This document shows, one piece after another, positions 49,034-60,434 of a stretch of DNA of 64,000 nucleotides. Within the stretch, counting starts at the first letter, position 1. The number at the start of each line of letters is the position of its first letter. The notes under the pieces were generated by a model. The model was not told where the DNA came from, did not search any database, and was given only the letters and a program-made list of their open reading frames with translations. The stretch lies in assembly GCF_030272615.1 (NCBI RefSeq), contig NC_081414.1, positions 817,200,396 to 817,264,395 on the forward strand, in the 5' to 3' direction. A program made the position numbers and the translations under genes. The DNA comes from Cryptomeria japonica. Its lineage: Eukaryota; Streptophyta; Pinopsida; Cupressales; Cupressaceae.

Positions 49034-51096
49034 TGTAGTACCCCTTCTTGATCGAACTTGTTAGACTTATATTTTACTTTAGTTGACTTTTCAGTTGTTA
49101 CATTACTGCTATACTTTATTCAGACTTATTCGATGTTATTTCATGCGTTTACTAGATATGCGATGTATGCTTTCTTACAGTATTTCAGTACTTTTGATTA
49201 ATGCTATTTTTATGGATTATTGTCATGGACTGACACTTATACCTTACCTATGCGATGTGTTATTTATATGTTGCATGTTTACAAGTGTATGGGATGCAAG
49301 GGGATGATTTTCCTTCACACTTCGGTGAGATAGGGAACGTCACAATTTTTCTCCATCCGTGTGCATGTCATGTCTGATTATATATATTCATCTATATGCA
49401 TGTGTGGTTGGATGATGCTAAACATTGCAGGTACAAGTACCGGGTAGGTACGGGGTATTGTCTCCACCTGGCTTCACAAGTCTGAGTGTGCCTTATTTGT
49501 CCGATGGGAGTGGAGGAGATAGTTGTTGATCCTAACTCTTACCCTCAGTTACACTCATGTGAGTGTCGTTAGTTGGTTGTCTCTTCTGTTTGTTCGATCT
49601 TCAAGTTTTGTTCGTTTGATTTTTTTAGAGTCTTCGTATGGTTTTTTCTCATTTTGTGTGCCCTAGTGGGTTAGATTATTTATTTGAGTGTATGGCGTCA
49701 TTTCATAGTTGGTGTATTTAATTTATGTATTATTATGCCTTTGTGTTATAGACTTAGTTAATTGAATGAAGTTATTAAATTTAAATTGATAATTGCATTA
49801 TATTGGAAAAGTGATCATATTTAAATCAAGTGGAAAAATAAATAAAGTTAATTGCATGCTATTGCTTTTTAGATTTAAAAAATAAATAAAAATAGAGTTA
49901 AATTATTGCCTTTATCACTTTTTAGGAAAAGTTGATTAAATTCTATTGAGAAAAGAAATGATTTAAAAAAAATGAAATTTCCATTTACCTTTTTGAAAGA
50001 AATTAGAAAAGTAATTTTTAAATTGAAAATTGTGATTGGACGAGAAAACATTTTCAACCTAAAATTTTAGGTTGAAATATTTTTCTCCATATATGCCTGA
50101 GAGCTCACGAGAATGAAGGGAGGAGAAATTTTTGGAGGCCAAATTGGAAACCAGAACTAGAGCTTGGAAATTTGATTCAAGTGGTTTGTAGAGTATTCTT
50201 CCAGGATTGCTATCACAAGTTGGGTGTTTTCTTATCTTTATTTGGTTTTGAAAATTTGAAATTTAGCTTTGGAAATACCTCTGTGTGTATTGATTTCTTG
50301 AAAGATCTTTGTTTGGGGAGTTTTGAAATTGGTTTAAATTTGGGAAATGGAATAGATTTTGGTTGTTTAAACTCTTTCCAGAATTAGTTTGTCAAGTTTG
50401 AAGGAGATGGATTTTTAATTTAGAAAATGGATTCTTTCTGGGTTTATTTCAAGTTTTAAAATCTGTGTTTAAATTCCTTATTTCCTGGTTTGGGAAAGGA
50501 ATTGGTTTGGCTATTGTGTGAATTTTGGAATTTATTATGAAAGGAAAGTTATGCTGGTAAATTTTTTGGGAATTTCTTCTTCCTGAGTGTGTTTGTGTTC
50601 TTCCTGGGTGTGGAGAAAATTAGAATATTTGGGTTTAAAATTTTGCCTTATGACTTGTTATCCTCATAATTTTGTCTAAAAATTTGCTGTTTGGGGAGTC
50701 TTCCAATTATTTGTTTGCCTAGAAATTTATTTGAAAATAAATTAGTTTTTTTTTTTTAATGTTTGTGATTTTATTAAACTTTGTTTTCTCAGAGTGTTGG
50801 GAATGAGTTTCTTTTTAATCTTTTATAAAATAAAATAAAATTAAAAGAATTTAAAAAATAAAAATTAAAAAAAAAAAATATTGGGAGAGGGGGTGGTAGC
50901 TTGCTACTGACAGTACCAAAGCTGCCATATGGTAGCAGTAGTAGTGCTACTGTAAGGTAGCAGTATCATATTGTAGCATGCTACCATATGGTAGCAAAGC
51001 TACCAAGAAACCAAACTTATTTTTGCCCTTCCCTGTGTGTGCAGCGCTGAGCAGTGGGTTATGAAATTTGGAATTTTATTTTATTTTTTTATATTT

Positions 51097-51134
<38 letters not shown>

Positions 51135-52943
51135 TTTATATATGTATATAGTTTTTAAAAGAAATAATAATGTAATATTGTTTTGGGATATTTGGGAATC
51201 AGAGTATATTCATAAAATTTAGTTTTTATGTTTTAAATATATATATATATATATATTTTAATGTGATATATTTATGTTGTATATATTCGATGAATATATA
51301 TTCATATACATATATTATATTATTATATATATATTTAATTCAGAATTTATTTCATTTTAATGAAAACATATATTTGGGTTTCTTTATAAATTAATCATGA
51401 ATATATGTTGGGGGTTTTATTTTTATTTCTTTAAATGTGGTTAATTTTAGCCTTACTGGACAAATGACGACTCTGAATCTCGTTTATCAACCTTGTTGTA
51501 TTTTCTATATTTCTTGAATATTGATATTTGCGAGTATTTAATGCTTTTGATTGTTTTAAAAAGATTGCCTGTATTAGGATCTTTAGGGTAAATGGTATTT
51601 TTGGTAAAAGCTTATTTACATTGCAATTCTATTTTCGAGTTGTCGTCAAGTCATAATAGTTGATGTACCCTATTGATCAGGTGTTGTAGTATAACCCTAT
51701 TGATGTGAACTTTTGTGTGTTTTGTTCCAAATGGTCAATCCTGGGTTGTTGATTTGTGTATCCTTCACCTATATTTTGTTAGGATTAGATATGGTTGTCA
51801 GTTTCGCCATAGAGTTCTGTAGAGAGATCGTACCTATTAGTGTCCTATGAGAGAGTGGCTTTCGAGAGGGGCCCACACCCAAAGTGGTTGACAGGATAAC
51901 CCCTCGAAAGTCAGTTAATAAGTGATAATCTAATAATTGATTAGGGGGTGGATAGTTATAATGCTAATTAAGATATTATACCCCACACATGGTTGAGTGC
52001 TCGTATAGGCTCAAGGTGTAGTGGGAAGGCTTGGAATGGAAAACCTACTACCTTGTCTTCTTAAAGGATTGGTAGGGTCTGCATGATACTTAGATGGAGT
52101 CAGAGGTTCGGGAAAGGTTACCAGGATAACCCAAGATGGGGGTTGGGACCTATGAAGGCCTAGCTAGGGTAACTATCTTAATCCATGCAATGACACTCTC
52201 TCCTTAGGGTCACTAGTGTATTGTGAGTCAAGCCACATGAGTATAGTAGAGTCATGTTGTACTGTTGTACTTGTCTTCTTTATACTTGCTTGAGGGTCTT
52301 TGCTATCTCCTAGCATGGTGGGGTGATTCCATTTTGGGATTGCATGGTTAGGTGGTAGTGCCACTTCCCATCGGATATCTTTGTTTGTACCTTCATGCGA
52401 GCATTGGCTTCGTTGGTGTACCTTTGGTTCGGATTCATGTATCAGCTCATATTTGTGATTTTTGTATATTTGAGACCCATGTGGTCATTGTATCAGTAAA
52501 CTATATAACCTTGGCATTGTAATTTACATGTTTCATTTGTACTATTCAAAGTCATGTAAATATTGAATAGTATAATCTTAATTCAGTTGAATGTATGTTA
52601 TTTCATTTATCTTTATTCTTATGTGTAAATGCTTCACTTCAAGTAAATATATTGTAACACTTTAAACCTTTCTATGTGGAATTCAGTTTATGAATATGAT
52701 TTAATTAAATGTAATTGAGTTCCCTAATTAGATGGATAATTGGATTAACCTTATGATGTTGTTTTAGTTACGAAGTAATCTTTGTTGGTAACCCTTTAGG
52801 ATTTCATTTGTTAGACTTCTGCTTGTGTTATTAAACATGCAATGTGATTATTGATGCACTTGATCTTTTTTTTTTTTTAATATTTCACCCTTTAGTTGCT
52901 TAGTAGTGTTTTTTTCCTTTAGGGTTCCTAGCGGGGCATTACA
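49034..52943 (+). mobile_element. Solo LTR of family B (3,910 bp), nested in a family B LTR
   Basis: Begins TGTAGTACCCCTTC and ends GGGGCATTACA. Flanks are AAAAC and TAAAC, a target duplication with one mismatch. It lies in opposite orientation to the LARD LTR that hosts it. The middle holds a GGTAGC/GCTACC palindrome island (50884-51004) and TA runs (51099-51131, about 51239-51256), and no H3-tail-like ORF. Confidence 0.87.
50884..51004. other. GGTAGC/GCTACC palindrome cluster
   Basis: Within 120 bp, GGTAGC or GCTACC (or a one-base variant) occurs about ten times in both orientations, including CTACCATATGGTAGC and GTAGCATGCTACC, so many alternative foldbacks are possible. It occupies the place of the GC-rich island in other family B LTRs. 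Confidence 0.75.
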
Positions 52944-53302
52944 TAAACAGTAAACTCCAAACACATAAATACTCATAAAATGACAGGGAAAATAAAAAGG
53001 GAATGCAACTCTTTGAAAAAAACCAGAGGATGAATATAAAATTCTTTTGAAACACTTTCTCTTCCAGGCAACTAAATCTGGGAAAATTTTGCCAACATAA
53101 CCCTCATATTGGGCAAATTTCAAATAAATGAAATGCTAATTACACACTCAATAAACTAATTTTACCATTCAAACATTGAATGAGAGAATCAAGAATGATT
53201 TTTTTTTTTTTTTTTGGGGGGGGGTTTTAAACTCACCCAAATCTAATTTTTAAATCTATTCTTTACATAAACAAGAAATTTAGATTTGGGGATAGACTAA
53301 AA

Positions 53303-53672
53303 TGTTAGAGTAATTGGGTATTTACTTGATTAATTAAACAATATTTGTTTAATTCTTTAAGTTCCCTATTATCTTTTTACACTTAAGCTAACACTAGGTG
53401 CACAATAATTAATTCTTTTATTAATTATTATGTGCAAGCCTAGGTTTTCCTTTTAGCATTTCTTGACCTATTAGAGGTTATTTTTCTTTTCTTTGTATCA
53501 TTATGACACTACACATTTTTGGTGAATATTGAGCTCTCCTCTTTTGAGCATATTTTCCTGTGGTTTTTGTTCTGCAGATTTTTCTTGCTTCATTGCTTCT
53601 CCTTGTGACAGATTGTTTTAGCTTGCAGAAGATCTTTAGGCTCTTGTGGTGTTGTGTTTCTCAACTCCAACA
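53303..53672 (+). repeat. 5' LTR of the copia element
   Basis: 370 bp, TG...CA ends, followed directly by a TGGTATTAGAACTC primer-site relic. Confidence 0.95.
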
Positions 53673-53686
53673 TGGTATTAGAACTC
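53673..53686 (+). other. Decayed initiator-Met primer binding site
   Basis: TGGTATTAGAACTC against the expected TGGTATCAGAGC; the C-to-T and G-to-A changes fit the decay pattern of the element. Confidence 0.75.
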
Positions 53687-55019
53687 AGATTTGTAACCAT
53701 ATGTTCCTATTTTTGAGATTTTTTGCATTGGAAGCAGATCTTGGGTTTCAGGCAATTTTTTGTGTGCTTAGGGATAGGCCTTTTTCTGAGCATTTTGGGC
53801 CTAAACGGACCTCTCCATCTTTCTCAAAAGGCCCAAAAACCCCTATAGTCATATAAAATTTATCCATTTTTTACTCCTGAGCATCTGGGTGATTTTTTTC
53901 TCCAACACCAGGCCGTACGACTTTGACACACAAATCGAGAAAAAAATTCAAATTTTTTTTTTTGCCTTTTTATGGCATGCAGGCCGGATTTTTGATTTTT
54001 TAAAAAAAAATCACAAAAAAAAATCACAAAAAAAAATCAAAAAAATCAAAAAGGTTAAAAGAGGCGAAAAAAAATCAAAAAGGAAAGTTTTAAAATTTTT
54101 TTTGATTTTTTGTGGGGTTGCAGGTACCGCAGCTCTGACAGTTTGGCCCCCGCTGGCACCGCCCCTGCCATCAACATTCTCTGTAGCCGCCTCTGCGGCT
54201 CCCTCCAGCATAGCTCCTCTCCAGCGTCGCTCCCCTCCAGCTGCCCGCCGCATCGCTTCCCTCTTGTGCAACCACCTGCTGTGCTCCGCCAGCAGTTGTG
54301 CCTCCCCGTTGCAGCCACAACCTCTGCTCCGCCAACATAGCAACCTCCACTCTACCAACAATAGCAACCTCCAGTCCACTGCTTAGCACCAGCTCTGCCA
54401 GTTGCTCCTCCTCGGAGCACCGCTAGTGTGCCACCGGAGCACCACCGGAGCTTGGCTCCTCCACTGGACCACCACCCTCTAGCCTTTTTGAGGGGGGGTT
54501 CATTTTTTGGCCCTATCTTGAGCATCCGGAGTCAGATTTTGGCAAATGAATAGGCATCAAAAAGCTGGTTATGAGCCAGACATCGTGGAATTGGATTTTT
54601 TTTTTGAATCTTCTATTTGACTGTACTCTTTTCTAGTCAAAGTTGGGCTTCTTTTCTGCACTTCTGGGACCGTAGAATGGGGAAACATATTCCATTTTTA
54701 AAAAACAAATAGGCGTTGGAAATCTCTCAACATGCTCTATTCAGATTTGTGATCTTTTTTCTCAAAATTTTCATCAGGTACATGAGATATCAGTTTGAAG
54801 TTTTTTTCTTATGCACTACTTCCTTCTCATCAGTATGTACTAGGGTTTGGGTTTATCTATTGTGGGGGGGTGTTTTTTCTTTCTTTCTATCATTTATATT
54901 AGAAATCACAAACACCAAAACTCTCAAAATGAACAAACCCTTCTGCATCTTTTGTCTAGTCTGAAAGATCACATAATAAAAAAAATAACAAGCAGGTGCA
55001 GGTACAGAGTTTTCTTCTC
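53687..55019 (+). other. Long leader with a GC- and pyrimidine-rich segment
   Basis: A-rich runs of AAAAAAATC (54001-54100) switch abruptly at about 54120 to a 370-bp GCC/CTCC-rich stretch (to about 54490), then back. The open frames across it give low-complexity Ala/Pro/Ser/Arg translations with no domain, so I regard it as untranslated leader. It is the GC-richest sequence in the window. Confidence 0.6.
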
Positions 55020-56036
55020 ATGGCCAATCCTTCAGTTGAATTTTTGACTTCACACAACTATCACACCTAGAAACCTCACATCACGAGGCTCCTCAGGGCA
55101 TGAGGGTTGTGGTCTTGTTTGGATGAGGTTCAACCAGTATTGCAGCATCCTTATGAGCTTCTTCAGCACAGGAACAAGATGGATGAGGCTATGGGTTTTC
55201 TCTCCTTGCATGTCTCCGACAATCTTCTATTTCACCTTGATGAGTTGCTCACTCCTCGAGCCATGTGGTTGAAGTTTGAGTCTCTCTTCAAGAGGGTTAA
55301 TGAGATTTAGGCATTGTAGATTGAGGCAAAGTTGGTTTCTTTGTCACATGATTCCTTTCCCACCATTAAGGATTTCTTGAACAAGTTCAAGACCACCCAA
55401 TTTGTCCTTTAGGGATGTGGCAAGATCAAGACAGACACAAAGTGCATTCATTTGATTCTTTCAAAGCTTCAGGGTCATTTTTCAGTTTTTGGCCTTTGCT
55501 TTCTACTCCACCATGGATGGCTTGGGTGTTCGTTTCACCATGCCTACCTTTGATGTATTTTGTGAGTGTTTGTCTCGTGAGCAGTCTCATATTTCTCAAC
55601 TGGATATGCTTTCAAGATCCAAGAACAAAGCATTAGTTTCTCAGTCCTTTAAGGAGAAACAAAAGCAGAAACTGAAGTCGAAGAAGCCTTCTGTAGGTAG
55701 TGAGAATCCCTCCAAGCCTACTCACAAGTCTGAATCTAAACCACCATTTCTTCCCAAGCATGGGAAATCTTCACAGTCTGGTGAGTCTTCCTCCAAGAAT
55801 AAAAAGAAATCAGGCGATACTTGTAGTTTTTGTGGCAAGGAAGGACATCCTATTTCCCAGTGTTGGAAACATTTAGAGGCTTTAGAGGAAGCCATGCAGC
55901 AGCATCACATCTCCTCACCTCAGGCATCTTCTCCTTCCATAGGGAAAGGTCACGCTCTGACTACTCGAGCTTGGACCTATGGGTCCACATGGATACTTCA
56001 TTTTGGTGCTTCTCACCATATGACTCACACTCAATA
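55020..56036 (+). pseudogene. gag: gag of the copia element, broken
   Basis: ATG 55020 opens MANPSVEFLTSHNYH, then stop codons where Trp and Arg/Lys are expected, then LWSCLDEVQPVLQHP and MWLKFESLFKRVNEI, the UBN2 capsid region typical of plant copia gag. Stops in EI*AL*IEAK and FVL*GCGK sit where CAG Gln codons are expected. A frameshift falls near 55485. A Lys/Ser-rich linker leads to one intact zinc knuckle, CSFCGKEGHPISQC (about 55822). The last segment reads WILHFGASHHMTHTQ, the protease active-site region: the usual DSGAS is HFGAS, so the catalytic Asp is lost. Confidence 0.88.
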
Positions 56037-57420
56037 GTTGGTTACTTCTCTTGCCTCTTGTGTACTTCACAGATTATAGTGGGTAACTCAGTTCAACTTT
56101 CAGTCTTGGGTTCAGATTCTATCTCATTAGATGGGGGTACTCTATAGGATGTTCTGGTTGTTCCTGACATCTCGACAAATGTCCTGTCCATTTATCAGAT
56201 TTGCCACTCTGGCTCTGGTAAGATAGTTGAGTTCTCACCACATGATGTGGTTATTCGGGACCTCCATGACTCTGATTTGGTTGTGGCTACTGGGAGTGTG
56301 GATACTGCATCTTGTCTATATAGATTTGATGGATTTGAGCCCTCTATGGGTGTTGGTTCTTCTCTTATAGCACATGCAGATTCAGTGAGTAAGCTTTGGC
56401 ATGAGCACTTGGGCCATGTCAATTATAGATATCTTCAACAGATGAGTACACAGACACTTGTTATTGGGCTTCCCACAGATTTCTTGCACTGATGGTGTTT
56501 GTCATGGTTGTGTGCTTGGCAAGCATCATAGAGATCCCTTTCTGAAGGGAAGAGCCCCTCGTGCTTTGGCACCCTTGGAGTTGATTCACAGTGATCTCAT
56601 GTCATTTCCCACTCCTTTTTCTAGGGCCAAGTATGTGCTCACTTTTATTGATGACTTCTCCAGACACACATGGGTGTACTTTCTTAAGTAAAAGTCTGAT
56701 GTCTTTGATTCATTTCAAATCTTCAAGACATTTATTGAGAAACAGTCAGGTTGTTCTATTCGGCAGATACATACAGATAATGGGAGGGAGTATGTGAATC
56801 AGGCTTTCAGAGATTTTTGTACTGAGCATGGTTTGCAGCATCAGTTTACTGTTCCCTACACCCCTCAGTAGAATGGTGTCGCTGAGTGCAAGAACAAAAC
56901 CTTACGAGAGATGGTGAATTGTATGATTCAGTCCAAGTCCATGGATTCGTCTTTTTGGGCTGAGGTAGTCAATTGTGTCAACTATATTCAGAATCAGATG
57001 CCTCACAAGGCTATTTGACATGAATCCTGAAGAGGCTTGGTCTCATAACAAGCCTGATGTTTCCTTTTTCTGAGTGTTTGGTAGTGAGGCATGGGCTTTT
57101 ATTCCTGATGCTCAGAGGAAAGCCATGGAATGGAAGAGCCGACCACTCAATTTTGTTGGCTACTGTGAGGATGTTAAGGCATACAGGTTGTTTGATCCTG
57201 ATTCCAGAGAGCTCCTATTTTGACGGGATGTTCAGTTTGATGAGTGCCTTCCCACGGTGGATACCTTGACTCCAGTGTCTACTCCTCTGCCTACTCCTTC
57301 CATTGCATCTCTTTAGGATCTTTTTGAGGATAATTTTGATGATGGTGTTGATGATCCACCATCCCCACCTCCACCTGATCCACCTCAGATGCCCAAGTAG
57401 GCTCACTTTACTACTGAGGC
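56037..57420 (+). pseudogene. pol: Integrase region of the copia element pol, broken
   Basis: A pre-integrase zinc region (LWHEHLGHVNYRYL, then CHGCVLGKHHRDPF) is followed by the core with Asp in ELIHSDLMSF, FIDDFSRHTWVYFLK, Asp in IHTDNGREYV and Glu in NGVAECKNKTL, so all three catalytic acidic residues remain. Stops in FLK*KSD, TPQ*NGVAE, VSFF*VFG and LF*RDVQFDE sit at CAA, CAG, CGA and CGA positions of the family consensus. A frameshift near 57015 and others split the frame. A Pro-rich acidic linker (DDPPSPPPPDPPQMPK) follows, ahead of RT. Confidence 0.88.
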
Positions 57421-59064
57421 GGTAGGTTCTTTGGCCGGTGATCCTTTAGACACTCGTTGGACCTGTTCTGATACTGTGGGTTCTAGTATTTTGAGTCATG
57501 CTATTTCAAATGATCCTCAGAAGTTTTCAGAGGCTACCGGTCATCTTGAGTGGGATTGTGCTATGGAGGAAGAGTATTCTTCTTTGATGATGAATCATAC
57601 TTGGGATCTCTATCCTCTTCCCAAGGGCAGAAAGATGGTTAGGTGTCATTGGTTGTATCACACCAAGTATGCTACTGATGGTTCCATTGATAAGTACAAA
57701 GCATGTCTTGTTGTGAAGGGTTTCTCACAAGTTGAGGGTATTGATTACTCTGAGAGCTTTACCCCTATCGCTAAGATGAACTCCATTGGCTTTGTACTAT
57801 CTCTTGTAGCTTCTTGAGGTCGGCCTATTTTTTAGATGGATGTGAAGAGTGCCTTCTTACATGGGGATCTACAAGAGGAAATCTACATGGAGCAGCCTCA
57901 GGGATTTGTGCAGGACAGGGATTTGTGCAGGACAGTTCTTTGGTTTTCAAACTTCGGCATTCATTGTATGGTCTCAAATAGACCCCTCGAGCTTGGTATG
58001 AGAAGATGGATTCATTCTTGCTCTCCACTGGGTTCACCCGCAGCCATTCTGATCACACATTGTACATTCAACTTCTTGAGGGTGAGATCCTGATTCTTGT
58101 GCTATATGTTGAAGATCTCCTCATCACCAAAAGCTCATCTTCTATGATTCAGCATACTCAGCAAGCCTTGATGGATCAGTTTGAGATGACAGATCTTGGT
58201 CTCTTGCACTATTTCCTTGGTCTTCAGGTGATTTGGTCTTCTGATGGGATCTACATTTACCAGCAGAAGTATGCTCTTGACATGCTTCAACACTTTAGAA
58301 TGCTTGATTGCAAGCCTGCTCCCACTCCCTTTCAGTCAGGGGTTGTTTTGACCACCACTTGCCCCACTCCTTCAGTAGATTCTACACTTTACAGGTAGTT
58401 GGTTGGTAGTTTGTTGTACCTGACTCACACCCATCCTGATGTTTCCTTTGTCATTGGCCTTGTCTCTTGATTCTCCCATGATCCTCATGAGAGTCATTGG
58501 CAAGTAGCCAAACGTATTTTGTGGTACATTCAGGGCTCTAGTTCTCATGGCATTCACTATACATCAGGGGACCCTCACATTGTTGGCTACATTGACTCAG
58601 ATTGGGCTGGTGATGTCATTGATCAAAAGTCTACTTCTAGCTTTATTTTCTATCTTGGCTCTAGTCCTATCACACGGTCTTGCAAGAAGTAGACTGCTCA
58701 TGCATTATCATCTATAGAGGTTGAGTACTGATCTACTGTGCTCACCAGTCAGGAGATCTTATGGCTTTGATAGTTGATGACTGAGTTTGGTTTTCCTCTT
58801 GATAGTCCCACTGTTCTTTGGTGTGACAATCAGAGTGCTATTCATATTTCCTGCAACTCGGTAGAGCATCAGTGGATGAAGCACATTGAGCTTCACATGC
58901 ATTTCATCTGCCAATTGATTCAGGATGGTGTTCTCATTCTGGAGAACATTCCCATTGTCAAGCAGGTTGTAGACATCTTCACGAAACCTTTTGCATCGCC
59001 ACGCTATCTTCAGTTGTGCTCTATGCTTGGGGTGAAGGAAGTTGTCCTTGGGGGGTCTTTATGA
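57421..59064 (+). pseudogene. pol: Reverse transcriptase and RNase H of the copia element pol, broken
   Basis: RT: WDLYPLPKGRKMVRCHWLY, KACLVVKGFSQVEGIDY, FTPIAKMNSI, then MDVKSAFLHGDLQEEIYM and the active site LYVEDLLIT, where the usual YVDD is YVED. A frame change occurs near 57930 to 58010. RNase H: YIDSDWAGDVIDQKSTSSF, SSIEVEY, LWCDNQSAIHIS, then KQVVDIFTKPFASPRYLQL to the terminal TGA at 59062-59064. Stops lie before LVGSLLYL, in VS*FS, KK*TAH, EY*STV and WL**LMTE, again at expected CAG or CGA codons. The enzyme is inactive as encoded. Confidence 0.88.
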
Positions 59065-59265
59065 GGCCTTCCTTCCTTCTTCTTCTTTTAGCATGTTCTT
59101 TTATCTCTTTTTGGAGAGGAGTTTTTTCCCACTGGATTTTCTCCTTTTCTCCATTTCATAGAGATTTCATTGTATTTGGGTACCTGATCAGGCCTTGTTG
59201 CCGAGACCCATCTTTCTTTCTTTTAGTAGCTATTTTAGGCTTTAGCTTCTCCCTAAGTCTAGCTT

Positions 59266-59274
59266 AAGGGGGGG
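59266..59274 (+). other. Polypurine tract of the copia element
   Basis: AAGGGGGGG directly before the 3' LTR start at 59275. Confidence 0.85.
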
Positions 59275-59645
59275 TGTTAGAGTAATTGGGTATTTACTTG
59301 ATTAATTAAACAATATTTGTTTAAATCTTTAAGTTCCCTATTATCTTTTTACACTTAAGCTAACATTAGGTGCACAATAATTAATTCTTTTATTAATTAT
59401 TATGTGCAAGCCTAGGTTTTCCCTTTTAGGGTTTCTTGACCTATTAGAAGTTATTTTTCTTTTCCTTGTATTATTATGATACTACACATTTTTTGTGAAT
59501 ATTGAGCTTTCCTCTTTTGAGCATATTTTCCTATGTTTTTTGTTCTGCAGGTTGTTCTTGCTTCATTGCTTCTCTTTGTGACAGATTGTTTTAGCTTGCA
59601 GAAGATCTTTAGGCTCCTGTGGTGTTGTGTTTTTCAAATCCAACA
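59275..59645 (+). repeat. 3' LTR of the copia element
   Basis: 371 bp, collinear with the 5' LTR with scattered substitutions, followed by the second TAAAA. Confidence 0.95.
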
Positions 59646-60434
59646 TAAAACTGGTCTAAAATCATACTAATTTCACCTTACAAAACTAAATTAATGATTC
59701 AAACAAATTTGACATCAAATCTCTTCACATAGAAATTTCTTCATACAAATACAATTTTCAACAAAACATAGACATTAAAAAAAATAGAATCCAACCTTAT
59801 GAGCTATCTTGGAAGAAATATGAGAAGAGCCCAACTTTCAACTCAAGAAATTCTTCCTCCATTTTCCAACCAAAATCCCCAAAAAATTTCAATCCCCCAA
59901 AACAACTTTTTTTTTTTTTTTAATTTCATTGAAAATATAGGTTAAAAGGAAATTTTTGACCTAAAAGTCCATTTTAGGTTGAAATTATTTTTGACCAAAT
60001 AAATCATTTCCATAAAGTTAATATTCAAAAATGCTTTTTCTTCTCCAAAATCTATTTTTTTTTAATTTTATATAAAACATCAAATTTATATATTCAAAGT
60101 CAATGGTAAGATATTTTAATTTTCTTAAAAAGTTTATTTTTATAAATTCAAAATGCATAATACAATTACATTTCACAATTTGAATTGATCAACTCACTAG
60201 TTAATTGAATTTAAAGATTTGAATATCAACTAATCATTTAAAAGGGGCCGTAATGATTAATTTGATTTAATTACGAATAAGAAATAAACACATTTAACCA
60301 ATTAAAATGCTTAACATTAATTAAATCATTTCACCCATTGCATAATAAGAACTTAAGTAACCTAATTAGGCACATGACCTGCAAACCAAATAAAAAGAGA
60401 ATTTATAGACGATCGACACCACTCACATTGAGCA

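Larger units (their letters stand above)
53303..59645 (+). mobile_element. Complete but decayed Ty1/copia retrotransposon (6.3 kb)
   Basis: LTRs 53303-53672 (370 bp) and 59275-59645 (371 bp), both starting TGTTAGAGTAATTGGG and ending CCAACA; TAAAA target duplication at 53298-53302 and 59646-59650; primer site 53673-53686; polypurine tract 59266-59274. Between them lie a long leader (53687-55019), gag (55020-56036) and pol (56037-59064) with integrase before RT, the copia order. Many in-frame stops and some frameshifts inactivate it. The two LTRs differ at few sites, so much of the coding damage is of C-to-T type rather than great age. Clade not determined. Confidence 0.95.

Noticed and set aside
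53889-54386. 165-codon plus-strand ORF and overlapping minus-strand ORFs
   Set aside because: Low-complexity Lys-rich then Ala/Pro/Ser-rich translation over an A-rich run and a GC-rich leader; several frames are open at once and it precedes the true gag start.
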